Origin: Stichopus chloronotus
Lineage: Eukaryota > Echinodermata > Holothuroidea > Aspidochirotida > Stichopodidae
NCBI GenBank assembly: GCA_021234535.1
Contig: CM037830.1
Span: forward strand, 18,965,116 to 19,029,115
Direction: 5' to 3'
Length of the DNA stretch: 64,000 nt
Made by a program: the position numbers and the translations under genes
In this document: positions 26,701 to 38,500 of the stretch, piece by piece
Numbering within the stretch: the first letter of the stretch is position 1
Layout of the letters: each line of letters starts with the position of its first letter
The notes under the pieces: generated by a model
Told to the model about the DNA's origin: nothing
Database searches by the model: none
What the model saw: only the letters and a program-made list of their open reading frames with translations

Positions 26701-27725
26701 GTAATGTATAAGTGCCACAACATCACAAAGAAAAAACTTCACAAGTTGCTACTTTGCAGACATGCTTTCCTTCAAAGTGAAAAAACGTGTTAATTTTCTC
26801 AGTGCATTGCATTTTTCTGTTTTGTTTCTGTATCACAAAGAGCGATGGTTCTGTTTTTGTTTTCCTTTGACAGACATGCTACCCAAACTGTGTATGTGAT
26901 GACGGCTATAACAACACCTATGCCTGTATTAGAAAACTCACAAAGAAGGAAAATACAATGTTTTGCCAGTTTTCAGATATGGAGGTAATGGCTATTACTA
27001 TTTTATTCTGGAATGTAATTTAAGAGCTATCACTTAGGACACTTTCCCCAATCATTTAGGGAAGTCATGTTGCGGGTAAGTCATGTCGTGGGTACGTCGT
27101 TTTGGGGGTAATTTTTCGTTGATTTGGCTGTGATTTTGGTTATGCAGAGAGTAGCATAAACCAAACCAAAAAGTTGATTTTATGACGGTTGACAATAGTG
27201 TACAATTTTTCATCAGAAAATAACAGTAATCAGTCAAAATATATTGAATTTGAACTTGGGAATAATACACTAGCTCGCAACTGGTGAAATCAAATGCAGT
27301 TCTAGTAGTGAAGGTTATTGAAAGTAATACTTCCCATTTGATATAAAGGTCAGTCTTCTGCCAGAGATGTCAATCAAAACTTTGTCAAACATTAACTTGT
27401 ATAAATATACCCCTCTCTTGCAGTTTACGTTAGTGAGGAGTTAACAACATCTACAGTGGCAAGCTTGAGAACTTTTTTAAGATTGTATTTTATTTTATTT
27501 TATTGGTATTTCTGGAGAAATAACATGTTTTTAATACCCTTTTCTTCTTATGTTAATTCTCAACAGAATTTTCAAGAGTTTTACAATTTGAGTGCAGATC
27601 CACACCAAATGACAAATATTGTCTCTCATCTGGAACCAGGTCACTTAGCATCTCTTGGAGACAGACTCATCAGCCTCAGTATTTGCCATGGTGCATCCTG
27701 CAGAAAGGTCTCACCAAGATCGTAG
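14727..27725 (+). CDS. GNS: N-acetylglucosamine-6-sulfatase (glucosamine-6-sulfatase), 12 coding exons
   Basis: This lysosomal sulfatase removes 6-O-sulfate from N-acetylglucosamine in heparan and keratan sulfate. Coding exons: 14751-14918, 15501-15560, 17100-17303, 17846-17896, 18351-18449, 19819-19992, 21693-21775, 23737-23855, 25532-25734, 26047-26154, 26874-26984 and 27567-27725. All have GT-AG borders and compatible phases and give about 512 residues; vertebrate proteins are near 550 and extend further at the C-terminus. Visible features: a hydrophobic signal peptide around [13 protein letters not shown]; the metal-binding pair in LTDDQD (about 47-50); the formylglycine signature CCPSR (Cys83); [13 protein letters not shown] (His223); SSDNGFH (Asp314, Asn315); [12 protein letters not shown] (Lys328); and the Cys-rich [17 protein letters not shown] near the C-terminus. 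The ATG at 14751 is chosen; 14775 is an alternative that starts right at the signal peptide. A pyrimidine tract plus CAG before 14727 implies an upstream exon. Exon 4 has a frame anomaly, listed separately. Confidence 0.95.
15700..15990 (+). mobile_element. 3' end of a non-LTR retrotransposon (LINE-like remnant) in GNS intron 2
   Basis: A broken reading of about 15712-15760 resembles the end of LINE reverse transcriptase proteins (…KTYCFRQHF). It is followed by an AT-rich 3' tail with TTGTAAAGCACTTAGAAC, AATAAGTGCTATAGAAG and a terminal (AATAAT)n run, the style of CR1/L2-type tails. It is decayed and lies in the sense orientation of the gene. Confidence 0.45.
17100..17303 (+). CDS. GNS: GNS exon 3: catalytic formylglycine site
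   Basis: Exon 3 (68 codons, phase 0 at both ends) carries [12 protein letters not shown], the sulfatase signature whose first Cys is converted to formylglycine by the sulfatase-modifying enzyme. It also carries [10 protein letters not shown], the second sulfatase signature segment. Borders are TTTCGCAG before the exon and GTTAGT after it. All key residues are intact, so this exon shows no sign of decay. Confidence 0.93.
17830..17896 (+). CDS. GNS: GNS exon 4: start ambiguous, one base out of frame if the first acceptor is used
   Basis: The strong acceptor TTCCTCAG ends at 17829. Starting there gives Tyr-Gly-Lys-Lys-Ser-Ala and then breaks frame before the conserved [10 protein letters not shown]. 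Leaving out one base around 17846-17850 would align this exon residue for residue with other GNS proteins (YG, four residues, GG, EHV). A second AG (GTCAG, ending 17845) gives a phase-correct exon 17846-17896, [17 protein letters not shown], that lacks five to six residues. Either the downstream AG is used or the window carries a one-base insertion (natural or assembly error). The donor GTAAGT follows 17896. Confidence 0.7.
18640..18975. repeat. Short internal repeat of GTCATG(G)AAATTT-type units in GNS intron 5
   Basis: Motifs such as AGTCATGGGAAATTTGG, TCATGGAAATTTTT, GTCATGAAAATTGATCCA and CCTGGAAAAGTCTTG recur at irregular spacing. This looks like an old dispersed or simple repeat. No gene is visible. 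Confidence 0.3.
20926..21257. mobile_element. Degenerate copy of the TTAA-flanked MITE in GNS intron 6
   Basis: The body matches 62196-62540 in the same orientation. Shared stretches include CTCATCAATAA, GGCTTCATCTCCT, TTTTTGAAA…GTTTGGGTGAA, ACTGTCCTTCCT and TTTTGAATAATC. The ends (TTAAAGGAAAGTGGG at the left, TAGTTTCCTTTGG at the right) are decayed forms of the intact copy's inverted repeats. Confidence 0.5.
21788..21910. mobile_element. Fragment beginning with a CAGGGGCATAGCAAGG end
   Basis: The sequence CAGGGGCATAGCAAGG at 21788 resembles the terminal repeat of the elements at 9873 and 38747 (CAGG-GCGTAGCCA). No matching right end was found nearby, so this is a truncated or diverged copy. 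Confidence 0.3.
21940..22400 (+). repeat. Two units of the AGGTCA-bearing repeat in GNS intron 7
   Basis: Two units carry perfect AGGTCAAAGGTCA at 22010-22022 and 22327-22339. Each is preceded by a TTTTTGGTG(G/A)A block and followed by GGGTCAAC…GGTCAAATT(A/G)TGAAAA. They are the clearest plus-strand copies of the monomer found inverted at 31109-31800. Confidence 0.6.
24370..25496. mobile_element. 1.13-kb DNA-transposon-like element inserted just before GNS exon 9
   Basis: The left end CAGTCACCGGGTTGCTATGC (24370-24389) and the right end, ending at 25496, are 20-base inverted repeats differing at one position. Four bases ACCA flank both sides (24366-24369 and 25497-25500), consistent with a target duplication. 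The interior has no long open frame. It contains a perfect CRE-like palindrome TGACGTCA at 24984-24991. No superfamily was recognised. The right end lies 35 bases before exon 9. Confidence 0.6.
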
Positions 27726-30705
27726 GTGGTCACACTGCTCACATTATATCAAGTGCTGAAGGCAATGGTCATGAATTAATGTAAAATCTCTCATTTCTGC
27801 ATCATGGGAAAGAAATCTCTCTTCACTAGTCTGGGACATTCATACGCATTCTGAAGTACACACATACAGCAGTTACCATTTCTTAATTTTCAACGATGGC
27901 CGATCGTGAGAAAGATCCGAAGGATTTCTTTGTGTTCAGAATAGCTGGTGAAAATGTCACATCAGGGACTCTACTTTCAAAGGGAATATCCAGTACTAGT
28001 AGATAAATTCTGCCAAAGTACCCAGGAGTGTGGCAGTGACAGCAGAAGTCTGACATCCACTTGTAAACATGATGTCCCTAAATGCATAAAGTTGACACTT
28101 GGCATCACCTTGAACCCTTCTGCTTCCTCACTGACTGTTGTTCCATCTGTTTTATTACATATGAGATGTAAAAATTACTTCTTGCAAGGATCCTCCTTTC
28201 ATCTTTACATTTAAAACAGCACCTCCATCGATTGATCTGTTGCCAAGCACTTACATTTTGTACTTCATGTAAGACAATGTCCAGCCGGCATGTGCATAAA
28301 AAAAATTAACAAATACCGTTGTTTCCTTACTTGTCATAGAATCATCTTCTTTTTTTTGGTGATGAAATGAGCCCTTGCTTTTACTGAAATCAGAGGGGTT
28401 TGTGTTTCTGCCATGTACAGGAAACGTTGGATCTAGTAACCTAAACTGAAATAGAGCCCGTGTCCAATCCAGCAAGTTGTCGCTCTTAGCTGGTTGAGCT
28501 ACCCCCTTTTTGAAATACCAATGAATTTTATTTTTGTCTCATATGCTAATGCAGCTGTCAGCATACAGTCCAACTCAGCTGAGTCACCATCTGCAGTTGT
28601 CTGGACTGACCTCAGTTCCTGTAACGTTTATAACCTAGATAATGGTCATGAGACACTTGGAGTCAGCTTGACTTTCATTAGTGTGTTGGGACAACATATG
28701 TGGTAAGAACCTGGAAGATTCTGAACGTTGCAAACTGAGGGTCACTCTGCGATACTGAAGAAAATACAGATGACCTTCCATTTCAAATTTAGATGAAATT
28801 CAGATCAATTTATTGCTCCTTCTGTGTCCGTCACAAAGAATCGTATTTGGGGCAAGTGCACTATCGTCTGTATCTCCTCAGCCAAGAATGTGTTATCAAT
28901 CTTCTGTCAAAACTGTTTTGTTACCACTATGTCTTTCAGGGTCTTCCTTTCTTTTGTCTTACAATATTGTGAATTTTTGCTATCGTACTCTGTCCAGTAG
29001 CAATTACATCATGTTGTGTAGAGCTTGACATTGATCATTCTTTACAATTTAAGTATTTTCCTTTATACTGCAATGGAATTATCATCAGTAAAGTGTTGAG
29101 AGTATGAACAGCAGGTGTGCTGTAGGAAGCTCTCAGAGCCCTGGCATCTCTGCACGTTCCCACAGCTGAAGCCTTGCCACAAAGAACGGTGTACGTTCAA
29201 TGCATGTTTTTCTGTACGGAACTCTTCTTCGAAACACACGACATGTTCCAAGCAAAGAGTAAACCTAATCATACATTCATGTGTTCTTTATTGAAGACTG
29301 TCATGTGTTGCCTTTATCCATGCATGTACACATCATGATCACCCTAAAAGAGGTTAGCCATGAAAGCAAGTTTTTCATTTGAATGTTTTGAAGATGCCAG
29401 CAATTGAAGGTCCCTTTTTGGGTGTAGACAGTAGAAGCAGCATTCCATTCACAGGAAATGATTGACGTAATATGGCAATGTATGGCAGGTTGATAATTTG
29501 AAACCAGTATTACTGATCATCTCTCCTGAGAGATGTAAAATGACAAAATTTGTATTTGTTGTGTGAAAAAGTGCAGGGGCCACATTACCAACATAGTTAT
29601 GGCAAGATTTCATTTGTGTGCAATAAGCAATTCATATTAACCAAACTTTGATTACCTCTTAAAAAAGAAAATTTTCTGTTGTAACATGATCAGTATGTTG
29701 TCATTGTCATAATGGATTTCTTGCTGAATAGCCAGCCAGGAGATCTTGTGCATCTCAGTTTGTTATCTGGGTTTTGTTAAGCACCTTGGCACATCCATGT
29801 GTCCTTGAGTTTAGATGTGTCCTTTAGTCTAACCTAAACCATTTCCCAGGCTTCTTTTAGACTGCTGTCCCTGTTTCAACATTTTCACCCCTTAACTTTC
29901 CCATGGCCTACCATTCATAGTGGGGTGCAATACAATATTTTGAGTTTTCTATTGACAAGAATCTTCAGAATGCAGACATATTGTGAAACAGGTATAGCGC
30001 ACCCAAATGAAGCTCAGTCAGTGTAAAGGTTGGACCTGGTCCGATGCTGCTCATAACCACGCCATTGATGTGTTATCAACACTAGGGACCCCCCAAGATC
30101 AGTGCCAATGTGTGTATTATAATCTCTCTGAAGTCATGAAGCTTATGTCAGAACTATTATTTTCATTCATTATTATAGGAATTCAAACAAACAAACAAAC
30201 AATATATATTAGAACATGCTATATCAATATTTTTTGTATGTCTCTTGATTTTATTGTGTTCCAACCTTGCTCTTCCCCTCTCACCATTCATTGTAAAACT
30301 TCAAAAGAAAAGTACAGACATTACAAGCAGTGAATTCACTTCTCTGGGGCTATTACACAATGCTTTGTTCTCTATCCTACATGCTGTAAGCACAAATGGA
30401 AAGAGCACTGTTGCACCCTGCTACAGGATGATTGAAATTTAAGCTGCATTCTGCGTATGTTCATGTCCTTTACTTTGTGCAATCATTATTACCTATGCTG
30501 ATGTAATTTCACGTATGGACTAGTAGATGAGTAATTCAAACTTTACTGTGAAGCTCATCACATTACGCCACCAGGCCCCTTTCAGGCAAAGTTATGAAAG
30601 AATGATTGGTAGCATATAGTTACTACATACACTTTTTCTCTACAGTCTAATACTCAAAATGGGTCAGGAATATGGAACCTGCAATGATTATGAAAAGTAA
30701 ATAAA
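27726..30705 (+). other. GNS: Probable long 3' UTR of GNS
   Basis: No exon-like coding run follows the GNS stop. The first canonical AATAAA that I found on the plus strand is at 30700-30705, followed by GT-rich sequence, which would give a UTR of about 3 kb. Weaker signals upstream could end the transcript sooner. A short (CAAA)n run lies near 30183-30200. Confidence 0.3.
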
Positions 30706-31108
30706 CCAGACTGCATTGTGGTTTTGCTGAAAAAAAAAATGAACATTTTTTTTTTTCACTGAATCTGGCATAAAAACATGAGGACATGCCACATGGCTTG
30801 TTCTCTATAATATTAGATCAGTAACGTTTCATGTCACCTATTAAGATGTAACAGCTTCTATACACACAATGACATCTGTTGACCTAAGCTGATGACTGAT
30901 GGGCATCATGCACTCAACATCTACAGAGGCCCACTAGATAAGAGATGAAGTATATCCAGGCTTCCTGAGATTCGGTACGTTCATGGTTACCACAAATTGA
31001 TCCTTGTTGACCCAAACAGCTTTCATCACATACCGTATTGGTGGCTTTTGTACTCGACCTGCTACAACTACTATACATCAAAAATATAAAAAAAAATACC
31101 ACATAGTA

Positions 31109-31800
31109 CAAGCTTCCCTCCTTGAGATATGGTGTCTACAACATTTTCACAAGTTGGCCGTTCTTGACCTCGAATGACATTTGACCTCCACTAACTTCAT
31201 TCAGTTTTTGTACTCAATGAGGTCCGGCTACACACCAAATGAGATACTTGAGATACTGGGTTTACATTTTTATTATTTTACCTCTGTTCACCCCTAAAAT
31301 GAAGTTGTATGGGAGAAAATAGATATTTGCCCTTGTTGTGGTGCACCTACATACCACCACAGAGATTTGCCCAAGCTTCCCTCCTTGAGATACATGTTTA
31401 CAAGGTTTTCGCAATTTTACCCCTGTTAACCTTAGTGATCTTCACCAAAAACAATATGAATCTAGTACCTAAAGTGATAAGCGTACAAACCAACTATGAA
31501 ATCTGCCCAAACTTCCCATTTTGAGAGATCACATTTAAAAGGTTTTCACAATATGACCATTGTTGACCCCAAATGACCTTTGACCGCCAACAAAAACATA
31601 AGGGTCTTGTACACAGAGTGGCACAACTACTTACAAAGTAGTTTTCACAATCTGAAGCCGTGTTAACACTGTACTTAATGAACTTTGACCTCCACCAAAA
31701 ACAGAAGGGTTCTTGTTCTCAATGTGGTACACATGAACACAAAATATCAGATCTGTCCAAGCTTCCTTCTTGAGGAACCATGTTTACAAGGCAGGCATTA
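31109..31800 (-). repeat. Inverted tandem array of the AGGTCA-bearing repeat
   Basis: Four to five units read in the opposite sense to 21940-22400. Each contains 'AAGCTTCC(C)…TTGAGATA…GTTTACAAGG…TTTTCACAA…TTGACC…TGACCTTTGACC…CACCAAAAAC'. TGACCTTTGACC is intact near 31574, and one- or two-base variants occur near 31168 and 31680. It lies between the converging GNS and LAMTOR5 genes. Confidence 0.6.
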
Positions 31801-32323
31801 CACACAAGTATACACACGGCCCAGTGATTACAAAGGTTGTGATTATCATCAAGACCAAAGATAACAAATCAAACAGATTGCCTTTTTCTTTTAGAGTGGC
31901 AATCACACTTTAATAAAAAATACTTTAAATGTAAACTGTTTCTATCTATCTGTCTTTTGACTGCCACAAGATCCTGTCATTAACTCTTTGGTCAATATTT
32001 CCACTGATCAGGAAGAATGTCAAGTTTCTGCAGACAAAGAATACCCTACATTTAGAGGAAATTTGAGAGTCTTCATTTGCACTGGTTTTGTTGTTTTGTG
32101 CAATGCCTAATTTAGAATCTTCAGTGCCCTCAACAGACCCAGAACGTGAAATATTCCAACACATTGTAACCTGCACTTCCTGCAGAGACAGTGACTGTTT
32201 GACATACTGGTTCTATCACTGGCAGGGTTTGTACAGATGGCCGTGACACATGACTCCCATGTAAGTTTCACACAGTACACCGACGCATTGGTATGGTTGC
32301 AATTGCTCACAGATACACAGAAA

Positions 32324-32329
32324 TTTATT
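32324..32329 (-). terminator. LAMTOR5: Polyadenylation signal AATAAA of LAMTOR5
   Basis: On the minus strand AATAAA lies about 260 bases after the LAMTOR5 stop and is followed by TTTCTGTGTATCTGTG, a GU-rich downstream element. This would give a compact 3' UTR, as is usual for this small gene. Confidence 0.55.
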
Positions 32330-32587
32330 TACATTTAACTGTGCTGAAGAATTCCATTTCACTGATTTCATCAGTGTTGTAGCTTGTCAACATGACATAC
32401 TGAAGGAACAAATAGAGCACTTCTTCAAAACTAGTTCTACATGGACACCTCTGCACAGCTTGTAAGCCATTTTTCAAGTCCTCCATAACATTTTCAGCAT
32501 CGAGCAAACATTCCCCATTTCTCGGCAGAACTATCTTAGCTGCCTTAGCTTGATATTCCTTTCCTTCTGTCAGGACGATTCTCAGGT

Positions 32588-35500
32588 TCAGTACACTGGC
32601 ATTTTATGAACGGCAACGGTGATGTCGTTGTGAGATTTAATGAGAACATTCCTGAAGAGAAAAAAGTAAAACTGATAAAGACATGAGCACAGTAAGAAGA
32701 AACGCACAGTGTAACTTTTTTTTTTTTTGATGACTGCAGTCACTCTCTCCAGGGCCACTACTGTCAGTGTAGACAGAATCCTAAAGAAATAAACCTCTTA
32801 AGGACTTTGCCAATGACTGTGTCATTAATTTACCCAGAATTGCTGTATTTCTTGATAGCGAAACGATATCCCAGGCAGGCACTGCTAGCTGGAATGTTAC
32901 GAACATCCAAGTTATCTAGCGAGAATACGACAAAAAAATCAATCTACAGCTGTCTGTGGTGAAATGTACTTTGTAAGTAATTAGACTGCTCCAAGGGTAA
33001 TAACTACATAATCAGCTCATCAATATGTAAATGCTTCACTTTCACATTTTGACATAAATAATGACGTCAAATGACCAACATAGTCATGGAATATGTAAGC
33101 ATGTGTAAAACCAGTAGCATTCAGCGGTGGTGCTCCAAAATTTAACAACAAGAGGACTGCAAAATGATAATTTGATGGTCTGCTAACTCAGTTCCCACCT
33201 CCCTACCTTTCTTAGAATATGAGAAAGTTTTAAATTTGGATTGAATTTTCCAGTGAATAGTTCCTCTGTTTCCAGATCTCAATGCAAATTTGAGATTATA
33301 AGGAAAGGGGTGTGGAACATGTGTTAGCTGCTAGAATATGATGCAAGAAACTTCCTTACGACGATGAATTACACCCAACACCTATTAGGTTAGGTTATAC
33401 CATTAACAAATAAAAAGATACAGTAACATTCTGACTTACCCTTTATCTGATTCTAGACATACTACTGGAGCTGAACTGTGCTCCGGTAAAAGTTGCATTG
33501 CTTGCTGAGCAAGTGCGGCAATTACACCGGCAGAGTGTGGAGAAGCAGTACCCTCAGCTGGTAAGGTAAATGGAGTAAAAGAGATCATTGTTGGTCACGA
33601 CTCAACTTAATAGTGAAATCTGAAGCAATTGTTGAACTTTCAAACATTTGGCTCTTTGGGCCACCCATGGCCCACGTGACCTCTCACATTCAAATTTTGT
33701 ACAACCCCTGAGGGCTCATAACCCAAGGACCATTGTTCCCATGTTTCAAGAAAATGCATCAAACGTTGTTTGAAAGAGAGCAATTCATAGCAATTGTGAA
33801 CAGATAAGGTTGATACACAGAAAGCTGAAAGACTATCATAAACACAGCTTATGCAGGGTAGGTAGTATACTGTAAGTCACAAATGTTAAGTTACCTATTA
33901 TTTTGTGCTACTATAAAAAACCCCATTGTTCTCACACTGAAGCAAATTCAATCATGACATTAATGGATCATAAGCTCCCATAGCATTAGAGAGAAAGAAA
34001 TTGACTGTCGGAAAAATCACCTCCATACATACAGTGTGCTGAGAGATCAAATTTCCCCTAAAGTGATGATACACAGTGAAAAAAATACGAGTGTCAGCTG
34101 AATGTGGTATGGCAGCTGAAGAGTGCCATAATATCACTGCTAAAATAGGCCCCCTATTCTTTGCCTCTTGTACTCTTGCTTGACATTCACGAAAACGAAT
34201 CACATTTATCTTCTCATGATAATGCATCAACAAACCAAGTATATAATTTCTCCAAGCTTTCTACTTTGAGATACCTCTTGAGTTAACAAGAGCCCAAGGG
34301 CACTCTGGTTCCTTGCACAGATGGAGAGCACATAATGTTAATTATGAAGTAAAAGGGAGCATATTGCATTATTTTGTACAATAGCCTATATGGTCCATTT
34401 CTGACCATGAACTCTCACTTTTGTAACATAAAATCTGTAGAGAGAGAAACATATTTCATGCTTCTATAAAATGGCCCATTTCAGACATTGGACCCCAAAC
34501 ACGACAAATATGCACCCACATGGAACCACTTCCATAGCACTAATGTGACCAACCATCAACAGTGGTACATACAATCTGTAAGAGAAGAGGTATTTTGCAT
34601 GATTTCACAACAGCCTAGGGGCACTATGGTTCCCTGCACTTGGAATATACATACTGTAAAATGATATGCCTGAGTTCATAAATATCAAAGAAGCAATTTC
34701 AATTAATGCAATAAATTTAAGATGTTGATTTCTGCAATATACAGCAATATCCCATTCATTTTACAAAACACAAACAGCTGTGCATTTCTCATTTCAAGAA
34801 GGGGCTCCGCAAATTGCAATATGGCTTATCCCATCTATGCCCCTGTAAAGTCCAATAAACTGATAGTATGCCCTGGGGGGAACTACTGGGGTCTAGTTTA
34901 AACTGCTAAGAACACCAACTGACTTATTTTCTTTCACTGTGACCTGCCCACCTCACTAGTTGAAAAGACACTTACATGAATGCACACATTAGCACTCAGG
35001 CACGCGGAGGTAAACTGATCCAGCCAAAACTTGTCTGGTGTGACCACCTACTGTACAGTAGTGCAAACAACACTGCTTTTTTTTCATTTGATCAAGAAAT
35101 TGCTAACTCAAGCATTACTTTCATAATGCACTGGAAGGGGACAAATGGTACATATGAGCATCCATAGCATAAGGTTTTCAGACTTTTGCCCCCAGTTCCC
35201 CCAGATGACCTTTGACCTCCACCAAAAACAATAGGGTACACCTTCTCAATACGGCAAACCTACATACCGAGTTTGACTTTCATGGGACTTTCTTCTATTG
35301 AGTTACAGCGTACCCAAGCAAAACAGACTTTTGCCCCCAGTTCCCCCAGATGACCTTTGACCTCCACCAAAGACAACAGGGTATCAATACGATAAGGTTG
35401 GCTCTGTTTGCCCAGATGCTGGCGAATAGGGAAGCTTATTCTCAGGTGCACAGACAAATAAGCTACATCATTCTCATGAACATGCTGGTGTCAATAGTCA

Positions 35501-38500
35501 GTGCCTATTCCCACGTGTACGTGCAAATAACTTGAAATAAGCACTTATTCTCCCGAACTTGTTCTGTTCTCGCACAACATTCATGAACATTAAACGGGAT
35601 GATCTAATCACCACAAAGCTAGTGATTCCAGCTGCTTTGCCTTCTCCAGAAAAACTGTCTGCAACAGGTTGTGTCAGGGGTGTGACACATCCATATACCC
35701 ACAGACACACAAGGTCATGTCAGATAAGTAACTCTAGGTAACTTTGTAACTCTCATGGACTTTTAAAACATTTTTTACATACCACCTAGACAGAGTCCTT
35801 GGCTATCAGTACATATCACTCCAACAACACCTTGTTGATTCATTCTGGAAAGAGATAAATACAATAAAAGAGAAGTTAGTCCACCAATATCAAACCCACA
35901 TAGATGTTCTCACATAAATTACAGTGGCACCTTGTTCCAGAATGACACATAAAAAAAGTGAATCTGTTTTAAGAATGATTTGAAAAAATTCATTTAATGG
36001 TAAAGTGGTTTACAGTTATTTAGATAACACAAAACAAAATGCAAAATATTGCTCATTATCCACTTTGAATAAAATGGCAGCTCTTCGATGTGCAAGACCT
36101 TGCTTATCCTTGCACATGATCCATGACTCATTCAGATTACATCATTACAATGCAACACACCAAATACAAACGTGCATGTGCAGGTCACAAAATCGATGAA
36201 GATCATACAGGCCATAGCCGCCGCAAATTTTGTCACGACACGTGACAAATTTTTCGGCACTTTTCCCACATTCTTATCGAAGGCCACTTTTGCCTGCCGA
36301 TGTTTAAGTGAAGCGGTATCATTGTTTCTACTAAATATCAGCGCCCACGTCATTCCTTTTTCCAGAAGAATTCACAATGTAGCCAGTGGGAACCAATATT
36401 CCTTTTTTCACTTCCAGAACCATTCTGCTGACATTTGATTCACTCGCTATCCTAACCAACCCTTCATACCCCCTATACATGCACAGGTACATACATTTTT
36501 CGCTCAGTATGGCTTTGTTCCTTGGTTAGCTAAACCGTACAGCAATACTATAGATTAGCTATGCAGATCATTCACGGCAATCCTGGCTTCCACAGTGCCT
36601 CACTATCGATATAGTTTCAGGTAACGATAACCACAGATACAGTACACAAATGCACAAAAAAAATTATAACATTGAACGACAGCACTAGCCACAGTTCTCT
36701 ATCATACTGTAACTGCGCACCTTTGATGTGCACCTACATAAGTATGAATGTACGCACATGCATTTTGGCCTTTGTTTAACCTAAAAATTGTTGGTTACAA
36801 AGGCTATCTTTCACTTGGTGTAGAAATACAAGTTTTGTGGCCTGAATGTGTGAAAAATGGGTCATGAGCATCCTACAGAAACTATTTGAGACATTTCTGG
36901 AAACTTATGGAGATGCCAGGCCATTGGATGACTACATTGTTGGTATCTGCACCAGGCCCGTAGCCAGGGGGGGTCGGAGCGCTCAAACGACCCACCCCAA
37001 CCTGAAGGAGGTCCATTTTTCCAGCCCTGTGTTTAAAGGTTCAGCTATGAAATATTTTTCATCTTGACATATTTAGGCAAAATTTCCGTACACTTTTAGC
37101 AGGAAGATAAAACCTTTCCACTTATGTCATAAAATGTAAACAGGCCCAAAGTGACCACAATATTTCATCACCACATACATACACTATGTGGGTTGATGAC
37201 ATAATAAGTTAAAAAACATGCATGCATGGTTATGTCATTGTGGCCGTGGATATCATTGAACTAGATACAATAATGACAAGAGCCCAAGGGCACTCTGGTT
37301 CCTTGCACAGACGGAGAGCATGTAATGTAAATTATGAAGTAAAAGGGAGCATATTGTATTATTTTGTACGATAGCCTATATGGTCCATTTCTGACCATGA
37401 ACTCTCACTTTTGTAACATAAAATCTGTAGAGAGAGAAACATATTTCATGCTTCTATAAAATGGCCCATTTCAGACATTGGACCCCAAATATGACAAACA
37501 TGCACCCACATGGAACCACGTCCATAGTCGGCACTAATGTGACCAACCATCAACAGTGTTACATATAAGCTGTAAGAGAAGACGTATTTTGCATGATTTC
37601 ACAACAGCCTAGGGGCACTATGGTTCCTTGTACTTGGTATATAAATACTGTAAAATGATATGCCTGAGTTCATAAATATCAAAGAAGCCATTTCAATTAA
37701 TGCAATGAATCGAAGATGTTGATTTCTGCAATATACAGCAATATCCCATTCATTTTACAAAACACAAACAGCTGTGCATTTCTCATTTCAAGAAGGGGCT
37801 CCGCAAATTGCAATATGGCTTATCCCATCTATGCCAATAAACTGGTAGCTTTCCCTGGAGGGAACTACTGCAGTCTACTTTAAACTGGTAAGAACACCAA
37901 CTGACTTATTTTCTTTCACTCTTACCTGCCCACCTCACAAATTGAAAAGACACATGAATGCACACATTAGCGCTCAGGCACGAGGAGGTAAACTGATCCA
38001 GCCAAAACTTGTCTAGTGCGACCACCTACAGTAGTGCAAGCAACACTGCTTCTTTTTCATTTGATCAAGAAACTGCTAACTCGAGCAGTACTTCCATGAT
38101 GCACTGGAGGGGGAATGATGGTACATATGAACATCCATAGCATAACAAGGTTTTCAGACTTTTGCCCCCAGCTCCCCCAGATGACCTTTGACCTCCACCA
38201 AAAACAATAGGGCACACCTTCTCAATATCGCAAACCTACATACTACGTTTGACTTTCATCGGACTTTCCCCTATTGAGTTAGAGCGTACTCAAGCAAAAC
38301 AAACTTTTTCCCCCAGTTCCCCCAGATGACCTTTGACCTCCACCAAAAACAATAAAGCACACCTCTTCAATATGGCAAACCTACATACCAAGTTTGACTT
38401 TCATCGGACTTTCCCCTATTGAGTTAGAGCGTACCTAAGCAAGTGTCACAGATGCACACACACACGTACACACACATACACGCCAACCTGACTGCATAGG

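Noticed and set aside
31109..31800. CRISPR-like array, because of the regular repeats
   Set aside because: Units are long, diverged and adjacent, without short unique spacers, and the window is eukaryotic. They belong to a dispersed repeat family.
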